64,000 nucleotides of DNA, from assembly GCF_000331105.1 (NCBI RefSeq), contig NC_020054.1, positions 3,842,478-3,906,477 on the forward strand, read 5' to 3'. The DNA comes from Fibrella aestuarina BUZ 2 (GTDB lineage Bacteria > Bacteroidota > Bacteroidia > Cytophagales > Spirosomataceae). Both the position numbers and the translations under genes were made by a program. Below, piece after piece: positions 18,072-24,556 of this stretch; the first letter of the stretch is position 1; the number at the start of each line of letters is the position of its first letter. The notes under the pieces were generated by a model. The model saw nothing but the letters and a program-made list of their open reading frames with translations. It ran no database searches and was not told the DNA's origin.

Positions 18072-18494
18072 TCATTGAACACGCTTGGTTTCTACGGTGC
18101 GGACGCCGTTCGGGTCGGCCGTCAGTTGGATGAGGTAATAGGTTGGTGGCCAGAGCGATTCGATGCGTTCGGGCCATTCGATAAAGCAATACGCCCCGGA
18201 ATCGAGGTATTCGTCGAGGCCGATGTCGAGCGCTTCGGCCTCATTGCGGAGGCGGTAACAGTCAAAATGATAGACTGAATCGCCGGTTTGGGTGCTGTAC
18301 TCGTTGACCAGCCCGAAGGTCGGGCTTTGGACTACGCTCACTACGCCAACCGCCCGGCAAAGGGCTTTTATCAGCGTGGTTTTGCCAACGCCCATCTCTC
18401 CCTCAAACAGCCACACGTGCAGGTTGTCGGCTTCGGCCACCAACTGCTGAGCCACCGTGTCCAGTTCGTCGAGTTGCGTAAAAGTTTGAGTCAT
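18072..18494 (-). CDS. tsaE: tRNA threonylcarbamoyladenosine biosynthesis ATPase TsaE
   Basis: ATPase that works with TsaD and TsaB to make the t6A base next to the anticodon of ANN-decoding tRNAs. 140 residues from ATG 18494; the frame is open upstream to 18560 but crosses a terminator, so the shorter start is right. Walker A is GEMGVGKTTL, switch-like motifs are SPTFGLVNEY and HFDCYRL, and IEWPERI is the conserved C-terminal motif. It lies 73 bp before ald on the same strand and after the polA terminator. Confidence 0.96.
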   Translation of the reverse strand: MTQTFTQLDELDTVAQQLVAEADNLHVWLFEGEMGVGKTTLIKALCRAVGVVSVVQSPTFGLVNEYSTQTGDSVYHFDCYRLRNEAEALDIGLDEYLDSGAYCFIEWPERIESLWPPTYYLIQLTADPNGVRTVETKRVQ

Positions 18495-18520
18495 GAGGCA
18501 AAACGTATAGACAAAGATAC

Positions 18521-18544
18521 AAAAAACCCCGCCGTTGGGCGGGG
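18521..18544 (-). terminator. Terminator between polA and tsaE
   Basis: 7-bp GC stem CCCCGCC / GGCGGGG with loop GTTG and a U tract from A at 18521-18526 on the minus strand. It lies downstream of polA and upstream of the tsaE start at 18494. Confidence 0.82.
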
Positions 18545-18562
18545 TAGAAACGAAAGGCATCT

Positions 18563-18668
18563 GGATGAAGCGGATTTAGGGGATGATCGCGGGTTCATTT
18601 ATCAATAGTAGCAGATGCCGATTGACCCGCTTGACATCCGTGATCATCCCTTAAAATCCGCTTCATCG
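18563..18668. repeat. Imperfect long hairpin, 9-10-bp period
   Basis: GGAT recurs at 18563, 18572 and 18581, and ATCC at 18636, 18646 and 18656. The arms pair as 18564-18577 with 18654-18667 (14 bp), 18580-18588 with 18642-18650 (9 bp) and 18589-18594 with 18625-18630 (6 bp), separated by small internal loops. It begins 14 bp after the polA stop codon. Confidence 0.75.
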
Positions 18669-18682
18669 GCGTCCCCACCTTT

Positions 18683-21600
18683 TTAGTGCGCGACGAGCCA
18701 GTTTTCGCCGAAGCCCACACCGGTTTCCATCTGAACGGCCATCGGAATGGCGGTTTTCATAATGCGATCGACGTTTTCCTTGAGGTAATCGAGCTCCGAC
18801 TTGTGGGCGTCGAACACCAGTTCGTCATGCACGGTGAGGATCATCTTCGATTTGAGCTGCTCCTGCGACATGAATTCGTGGATGCGGATCATGGCAATCT
18901 TCAGCATGTCGGCGGCGCTGCCCTGAATGGGGGCGTTGATGGCGTTGCGCTCGGCAAACATGCGGTCGGTGATGTTGCGGGAGTTGATGTCGCGCAGGTA
19001 CCGCCGACGGCCCAGAATCGTTTCGGCGTAGCCAAAGCCGCGCGCTTTCTCGATACTCTGATCCATATACGCCTTCACCGCCGGGAACTCCTGGAAGTAT
19101 TCCTCGATGATCTGGCTCGCTTCTTTACGCGGAATCTTGAGCCGCTGCGCCAATCCAAACGACGAGATACCATAGATAATCCCGAAGTTGATGGTTTTGG
19201 CTTTACGGCGCATCTCGCCCGTTACCTCGCTGATGGGTACGTGAAACACCTTGCTCGCCGTCTGCGTGTGGATGTCGATGCCGTTGTTGAAGGCGTCGAG
19301 CATGGTCTGGTCGCCGCTAAAGGCCGCCATGATGCGCAACTCGATCTGCGAATAGTCGGCCGACATAATCAAGAATTCGTCTGAGCGGGGCACAAACGCT
19401 TTCCGGATCTCCTGACCGCGCGGGGTACGTATCGGAATGTTTTGCAGGTTCGGGTTCGTGCTCGACAGACGGCCCGTCGCCGCAACGGCCTGATTGAACG
19501 ACGTATGCACGCGACCGGTACGTGACGAAATCAGCAGCGGCAGCGCATCAACGTAGGTATTCTTCAGTTTGATCAGCTCCCGGTAATCCAGGATTTTGCC
19601 GATAATCGGGTTTTCGGCTTCCAGCTTCGAGAGTACCTCTTCGCCGGTGGCGTACTGCCCGGTTTTGGTCTTCTTGGCGTTCTTGTCGAGTTTGAGTTTG
19701 TCGAACAGCACCTCGCCCAACTGCTTGGGTGAGCCGATGTTGAATTCGCCGCCCGCAATCTCGTAAATCTCGCTCTGCACCTGCCGCATGTCGGTGTCGA
19801 GCGTGGCCGACAGCTCTTTCAGCGCGCCGGTGTCGAGGGTGATGCCCTCCAGCTCCAGATCGGCCAGCACGCGCACGAGCGGCATCTCGACCTGATCGAA
19901 CAGCTTGTGGAGGTTGTCTTTGTTGAGCATCGGCTCGAAGGTGTCGCGCAGTTGCAGGGTCACGTCGGCGTCTTCGCCCGCGTATTCCACCACCTGCTGC
20001 ACGTCGACCTCGCGCATGGTGAGCTGCCCCTTGCCTTTTTTCCCGATCAGCGATTCGATGGCTACCGGCGCGTAGTTGAGGTACACCTCGGCCATCACGT
20101 CCATGTTGTGCCGCTGTTCAGGCTCAATCAGGTAGTGGGCGAGCATGGTATCGAAAAGCGGCCCGCGTACTACCACGCCGTACTTCTTGAGCATCAGCAG
20201 GTCATACTTCAGGTTTTGGCCGACTTTCTCGATGGCTTCATTTTCAAAAAACGGCTTGAACACGTCCACGACCGCCTGCGCCTCGGCCCGGTCGGGGGGG
20301 ACCGGTACGTAGAACGCCTCGCCTTTGCGATACGAAAACGACATGCCCACCAGATCGGCCTCCACGGGGTCGAGGGCGGTGGTTTCGGAGTCGAAGCAGA
20401 CGTTGGTTTGCTCGTTCAGGTACGTGACCAGCGCGGCGCGCAACTCGGGCGTGTCCACCAGCCGGTAATCGTGCAACACCGAGTGGATGGTCTTGCGGGG
20501 TTCGGCCGAGAAGTTGGGGTCGAGCTCAATTTCGTGCGCATCGTCGCCCCAACTAGCTACGCTCGTGGGCAGTTCGGCACCCGGTGCGTATTCGGAGCCC
20601 GCCGAGTCGGTAACGGCGTCGGGTGTGGCCGCTTCGCCGGATGCCACAGGTACGTTGACGGGCGTTTTTTTGCCGCGCGCTTTCTTCGGTTCCGGCGTGG
20701 CCAGAGCCTGGGCAAAGGTGTCGTCAAACTGAAAAGGCAGATCGTCGGCGCCGCTGGGCGAGGCAGCTGGCATGGGCATAAAGGCCGGGGCCGGGTCGAA
20801 CAGGCCCATCTGCCCATTGGCCGGTTTGGCAGTGGCCGCTGGGAAGGCTTGCCCCGCCGGAGCGGGATCGTCGCCCAGCAGTCGGGTCTTCATCTGCCGG
20901 AACTCCAGTTCGTCAAGCAGGGCGGCGAGCCGGGGCCTATCGTAGTCGGTCAGGCGCAGGGCGGCTTCGTCGAACGGCACCGGCACCTCCAGATGAATCG
21001 TAGCCAGTTCTTTTGACAATAGCCCCTGTTGCCCGTACTGGACCACGTTTTCCTTGAGCTTGCCTTTCAGCTGATCGGCGTTGGCGATGAGGTTTTCAAC
21101 GCTGCCAAATTCGGCAACCAGTTTCTGCGCCGTCTTCTCGCCAATGCCCGGAATGCCCGGAATGTTGTCGACCGAATCGCCCATGAGCCCGAGCATGTCG
21201 ATCACCTGCCCCACGTGCTCGATGCCCCAGCGTTCGCAGATTTCTTTAACGCCCTGCTTTTCGGCCGGTTTGCCCATGAACGCGGGCTTGTAGATAAACA
21301 CACAGTCATTGACCAACTGCCCGTAGTCTTTGTCGGGCGTCATCATGTACACCTCGAAATCGCCCGCCTGACAAGCTTTGAGCGACAGTGTGCCGATGAT
21401 GTCGTCGGCTTCGTAGCCTTCCTTGATCAGCATCGGGATGTTCATGGCTTCCACGATCTGCTTGATATAAGGAATGGCTACCGAAATGTCTTCGGGCTGC
21501 GACTGCCGGGTGGCTTTGTACATCGGAAACTGCTCGTGCCGGAAGGTCTTTTTCGAGTGGTCGAAGGCGACACCGATGTGCGTAGGTTTCTCTTTCTGCA

Positions 21601-21751
21601 ACACCTCCATGAGCGAGTTCATGAAGCCAAAAACGGCGCTGGTGTTCACGCCTTTCGACGAGATGCGCGGGCTTTTGTTAAAGGCGAAGTGGGCCCGGTA
21701 AATAAGCGCCAGGGCGTCGAGCAGAAAGAGTTTATGCTGTGGTTTTGCCAT
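18683..21751 (-). CDS. polA: DNA polymerase I
   Basis: Repair and Okazaki-fragment polymerase. At 1022 residues it is about 90 longer than E. coli Pol I. Order: 5' nuclease (LLDALALIYRAHFA to about residue 290), a Pro/Ala/Ser-rich linker (about 300-400), an intact 3'-5' exonuclease (CFDSETTAL, NLKYDLLML, YAGEDADV, so proofreading should work) and the polymerase domain with motif A SADYSQIELR, motif B KAKTINFGIIYG and motif C LTVHDELVFD. The extra length lies in the linker. An intergenic hairpin ends 6 bp before its ATG, and another follows its stop. Confidence 0.98.
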   Translation of the reverse strand: MAKPQHKLFLLDALALIYRAHFAFNKSPRISSKGVNTSAVFGFMNSLMEVLQKEKPTHIGVAFDHSKKTFRHEQFPMYKATRQSQPEDISVAIPYIKQIVEAMNIPMLIKEGYEADDIIGTLSLKACQAGDFEVYMMTPDKDYGQLVNDCVFIYKPAFMGKPAEKQGVKEICERWGIEHVGQVIDMLGLMGDSVDNIPGIPGIGEKTAQKLVAEFGSVENLIANADQLKGKLKENVVQYGQQGLLSKELATIHLEVPVPFDEAALRLTDYDRPRLAALLDELEFRQMKTRLLGDDPAPAGQAFPAATAKPANGQMGLFDPAPAFMPMPAASPSGADDLPFQFDDTFAQALATPEPKKARGKKTPVNVPVASGEAATPDAVTDSAGSEYAPGAELPTSVASWGDDAHEIELDPNFSAEPRKTIHSVLHDYRLVDTPELRAALVTYLNEQTNVCFDSETTALDPVEADLVGMSFSYRKGEAFYVPVPPDRAEAQAVVDVFKPFFENEAIEKVGQNLKYDLLMLKKYGVVVRGPLFDTMLAHYLIEPEQRHNMDVMAEVYLNYAPVAIESLIGKKGKGQLTMREVDVQQVVEYAGEDADVTLQLRDTFEPMLNKDNLHKLFDQVEMPLVRVLADLELEGITLDTGALKELSATLDTDMRQVQSEIYEIAGGEFNIGSPKQLGEVLFDKLKLDKNAKKTKTGQYATGEEVLSKLEAENPIIGKILDYRELIKLKNTYVDALPLLISSRTGRVHTSFNQAVAATGRLSSTNPNLQNIPIRTPRGQEIRKAFVPRSDEFLIMSADYSQIELRIMAAFSGDQTMLDAFNNGIDIHTQTASKVFHVPISEVTGEMRRKAKTINFGIIYGISSFGLAQRLKIPRKEASQIIEEYFQEFPAVKAYMDQSIEKARGFGYAETILGRRRYLRDINSRNITDRMFAERNAINAPIQGSAADMLKIAMIRIHEFMSQEQLKSKMILTVHDELVFDAHKSELDYLKENVDRIMKTAIPMAVQMETGVGFGENWLVAH

Positions 21752-21757
21752 TATAAA

Positions 21758-21828
21758 AGTCAGTTGCAGTCATCGATTGTCATGGGCCGTGAATGCCGAC
21801 GGATGACCGTCTATGACTACAAATGACT
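21758..21828. repeat. Imperfect 26-bp hairpin, exact 10-bp period
   Basis: GTCA recurs at 21759, 21769 and 21779, and ATGAC at 21803, 21813 and 21823. The arms 21758-21783 and 21803-21828 match at 21 of 26 positions. The element ends 6 bp before the polA start codon. Confidence 0.75.
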
Positions 21829-21887
21829 CTAAAAAAACAACAGGCTGTATGCCCTTTTGATTCCGGTTTCTGAGGAGACGGTCACCG

Positions 21888-21947
21888 AAAAAAGGCTCCG
21901 TCCGGCCCACACTGTGCGAAAGGCAACAGCATGAACCGGACGGAGCC
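21888..21947 (-). terminator. Terminator of the fasciclin gene
   Basis: Perfect 12-bp stem GGCTCCGTCCGG / CCGGACGGAGCC with a 30-base loop and a U tract from A at 21888-21893 on the minus strand; it lies 33 bp past the stop codon. Confidence 0.8.
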
Positions 21948-21980
21948 GCTCATCGAAAGGATGAAAAAAGGAGTCATTCG

Positions 21981-22940
21981 TCAGGAGCCCGGCAGGAGCA
22001 CCCGATCGATCCGGTGAATGACGGCGTTGGTCGTCAAGATGTTGGCGCTCGTTACGTTCGACGCACTGGTGCCATTCCCCGCGCCCGTCACGGTTACGCC
22101 GGTTCCCGTCACGCCAAAGCGGAGGGTAGGGGTGGCACCCAACAGCGTCGGGCTGGTCAGGCCGTCGGTAAGTTGCGTTGAAAAGACACGACCCGGAACC
22201 ACGTGATACGATAATACCCGCTGAAGCGTAGCCGCGGGAGTAGCGGCAATGGCCGTTGCACTGAGCCCCGCGTCGATGAATGCCTGGTTGGTTGGCGCAA
22301 ACAGCGTGGCGGCCGTGGTTGACTGAAGCGCCGTGATGACACCTGCACCGGCCCGTTGCACGGCCTGAGCCAGTAGGCTATAATTCTGGGGATCGGCAAT
22401 CACAGCGGCAACAACGTCACCTGTCGGCGGCATCAGAACCCCGTCGATGACATGTACCACCCCGTTGTCAGCAGGTACGTCGGCGATGGTTACTCGCCGC
22501 CCGTTGACTGACACGTTGTTGCCCGTTTTCGTGATATAAACCGTGCCATTGGTGGTCAGCAACGTTTGCTGAGGCGTGTTGGCTGCCGTGGGAATGTTGG
22601 CTGCCGGCACCCGGCTATTGAGCACGTGGTACTGAAGAATTGGCGTGAGTTGCGCCGCCGTTGAGCTACTAATGGCGTCAGTAGTGATACCGGCTGCCCG
22701 GAAGGCATCGTCGGTTGGGGCAAAGACGGTGAGTGAACCGCTACGGAGCGCGTCGGCCAGACCCGCTTTGATAACCGCCGCCCGAAGAATAGTAAACCGG
22801 CTGTCGGACTGCACGATGTCAGTGATGGTATTGGTCTGCGTGGCCGGCGTATCGTCTTTTTTGCAGCTGCTGGCAAAAAGAGTGACGAAGAGGAGCAGAC
22901 AGCCTGCCAGTGTCCGAAAGGGATGTTGACTGAAATGCAT
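21981..22940 (-). CDS. Fasciclin (FAS1) domain lipoprotein
   Basis: 319 residues with a signal peptide ending in a plausible lipobox (FASSC), then a Lys/Asp-rich linker and two FAS1 domains (about residues 45-175 and 185-317). Each has the FAS1 hallmarks: LTVFAPTDDAF / ATLFAPTNQAF, a central YHV, and a closing VIDGVLMP / IDRVLLPG. FAS1 domains mediate adhesion to surfaces or polysaccharide. It should be a cell-surface lipoprotein. It has its own terminator and is probably monocistronic. Confidence 0.93.
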   Translation of the reverse strand: MHFSQHPFRTLAGCLLLFVTLFASSCKKDDTPATQTNTITDIVQSDSRFTILRAAVIKAGLADALRSGSLTVFAPTDDAFRAAGITTDAISSSTAAQLTPILQYHVLNSRVPAANIPTAANTPQQTLLTTNGTVYITKTGNNVSVNGRRVTIADVPADNGVVHVIDGVLMPPTGDVVAAVIADPQNYSLLAQAVQRAGAGVITALQSTTAATLFAPTNQAFIDAGLSATAIAATPAATLQRVLSYHVVPGRVFSTQLTDGLTSPTLLGATPTLRFGVTGTGVTVTGAGNGTSASNVTSANILTTNAVIHRIDRVLLPGS

Positions 22941-23252
22941 AGTGTTACAGTTGACGTTAGTGTTAATTTGAAAAAATAACAGATCGGTAACAGCTACTTT
23001 AACTGGCGTCGTTCAGTTTTGTTTAATGTTTTTCTGCAAAGGTTAAACAGAACCGGTTTATTCGCCACTAGTAGGCAAAAGCAGAATCCGTCCAGCGCTG
23101 AACAAGTGCCTGATAATCAAACGCTCATTGTAGGTAGCGGCTACTTATGGGTAAGCCGCATTCTAATGAAGGTCTAATCTGATCGTGTGGGGCTGACCCA
23201 GACGGCGCCGCGCCGGGTTACTCCATCGTGTCAACGGGGTAACCCGGTATGG
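22941..23252. other. Intergenic region, no gene seen
   Basis: About 310 bp between the fasciclin start and the VKOR-like stop, moderately AT-rich near 22960-23060. It should contain the fasciclin promoter; I see no clear palindrome, RNA fold or small gene. Confidence 0.5.
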
Positions 23253-23753
23253 TTAGCGTCGGAATAGAGTTCGAAAGGCCCGCACCATCTCGGGTACAGC
23301 CAGCGCGACCGAGGCGACCGACAGCAGCGATGCCGTCTGGCAGTAGGCACAGAAAGCCTTGTTATCCTGCCATTCTTCCCGGGCCAGTTGCAGGTTGGTG
23401 GCCGTGTCGGCGATGGTTTTCAGGCCCATGGCGATGGGTAGGGCGGGGGTGTTGCTGGCGCGGTCTTTTCCACCGGCTGCGGCGGCCCAGGCCGTCAGGC
23501 CATAGGTGAGGATCATCAGCACGGCGTCGGGCGTTTGAGCGCGCTTGTAGGCGTAGTTCGAGGCGTTGACCCGGTTGGAGTCGATGAAGGGGAGGGGCGG
23601 GTCGGGCAGGCGGTTGATGATGCCCGTCTGGTAAAGGGTGACGACCTGCCCGATGGCTGCGCCGGCCATGGATAGGCCGATGATCCAGCGGCGGCGGTTG
23701 AGATCGGGAGACTGTTCTTCCCGAAGCTCATGGGAGAGTTGTTGCGGTGTCAT
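23253..23753 (-). CDS. VKOR-like membrane protein with a single CxxC
   Basis: 166 residues from ATG 23753. It resembles Bacteroidota proteins annotated as vitamin K epoxide reductase family: the N-terminal LNRRRWIIGLSMAGAAIG membrane helix with YQTGII, then RAQTPDAVLMILTYGLTAW, a third helix, and FCAYCQTASLLS with the redox CxxC at the start of the last helix. VKOR proteins re-oxidise thiol oxidases by passing electrons to quinone. CAYC supplies the only cysteines I can see, so the usual second, periplasmic shuttle pair is missing. It may pair with an external thioredoxin-like partner or have another role. Confidence 0.72.
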   Translation of the reverse strand: MTPQQLSHELREEQSPDLNRRRWIIGLSMAGAAIGQVVTLYQTGIINRLPDPPLPFIDSNRVNASNYAYKRAQTPDAVLMILTYGLTAWAAAAGGKDRASNTPALPIAMGLKTIADTATNLQLAREEWQDNKAFCAYCQTASLLSVASVALAVPEMVRAFRTLFRR

Positions 23754-23797
23754 AACGTTGTGTTTTTGCACCTAACGCCGTGACAACCGAGAGGGTT

Positions 23798-23849
23798 AAA
23801 AAAATAGGTTTGAGGTCCAACCGACCGGGGCCGGATCGCCTCAAACCTA
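23798..23849 (-). terminator. Terminator of the Rad52/22-like gene
   Basis: Perfect 11-bp stem TAGGTTTGAGG / CCTCAAACCTA with a minus-strand U tract from A at 23798-23804. It ends 14 bp beyond the stop codon of the Rad52-like gene. Confidence 0.8.
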
Positions 23850-23862
23850 GTGTTGGGCGTTG

Positions 23863-24381
23863 TTACGCTTTCTGGTAAGATGCCTTCAGAACGACCAAGT
23901 CGCCGCCCCGGTAGCTGCCATCGTTGATTTTTTTGACCAGCACGTCCAACTGCTGCGTAGCCCAGTCGGGAATGAATTTATCGGGCGTGTCGATCATGAC
24001 ACGGGGGTAGTTATACAGGGAACGACCAAGACCAAACTGCACAGCGCAGCGTTTCATGGCATCCGAAATACCGCCTTTCACTGGCTCGATGTCGGTGCGA
24101 CTGGCTCCGTCCATTTTGGCGAGCGACACGGCCGGCGCCGAATGCGTGGCGGGCACCGTAACGGTGATTTTGCAGAGAAAGCCCCCCTGAATCTCGGTGA
24201 TCTCATTCTGCCAGTTCTGCCAGCCAAACTGCCGGTCGAACCGCTCCATCACGCAGCGGTTGGTGATGTAGGGCACCACGATTATTTTGCCGGTTTTGGT
24301 CTGCATCTGAACCCGCCATTCAATCTCTTCAGGCTGGATTGGCTGGGTCAATATCTCAAGTGAATTCGTTGTCTGTTCCAT
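23863..24381 (-). CDS. Rad52/Rad22-family single-strand annealing protein
   Basis: 172 residues. The segment KGGISDAMKRCAVQFGLGRSLY is the family hallmark of Rad52/22 annealing proteins; upstream are FDRQFGWQNWQNEI and a beta-rich core (GGFLCKITVTVP). These proteins form rings that anneal complementary single strands, in phages together with an exonuclease and in cells during break repair. There is no exonuclease, SSB or phage gene nearby, so this is a stand-alone chromosomal copy. It has its own terminator. The C-terminus is short, with no clear SSB- or recombinase-binding tail. Confidence 0.85.
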   Translation of the reverse strand: MEQTTNSLEILTQPIQPEEIEWRVQMQTKTGKIIVVPYITNRCVMERFDRQFGWQNWQNEITEIQGGFLCKITVTVPATHSAPAVSLAKMDGASRTDIEPVKGGISDAMKRCAVQFGLGRSLYNYPRVMIDTPDKFIPDWATQQLDVLVKKINDGSYRGGDLVVLKASYQKA

Positions 24382-24449
24382 ACCCTGAATATACGAAAAA
24401 AAGCGGGTTTATGTGCGTAAAAACGGGTTTTTGTCGGATAAATACTGTG

Positions 24450-24545
24450 ACGCTGCGATTCGCAAACAGACACGGAGATTCGCAAAGCGTTTCCACAAAA
24501 CAATAACCGCTGCGAATCGCTAATTGCCTCTGTGGACCGCTGTGT
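24450..24545. repeat. Imperfect hairpin with exact 10-bp period
   Basis: On the right side CGCT, CGCT, CTCT and CGCT occur at 24508, 24518, 24528 and 24538, an exact 10-bp spacing. On the left GATTCGCAAA occurs at 24457 and 24477. GATTCGCA (24477-24484) pairs with TGCGAATC (24511-24518), with a flanking GCG / CGC pair and a small bulge. It lies between the start of the Rad52-like gene and the end of the hexosaminidase gene. Confidence 0.7.
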
Positions 24546-24556
24546 TATCGCGTAGT

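Noticed and set aside
19907..21016. 369-codon plus-strand frame opposite polA
   Set aside because: His/Val/Arg-rich shadow of a confirmed polymerase gene.
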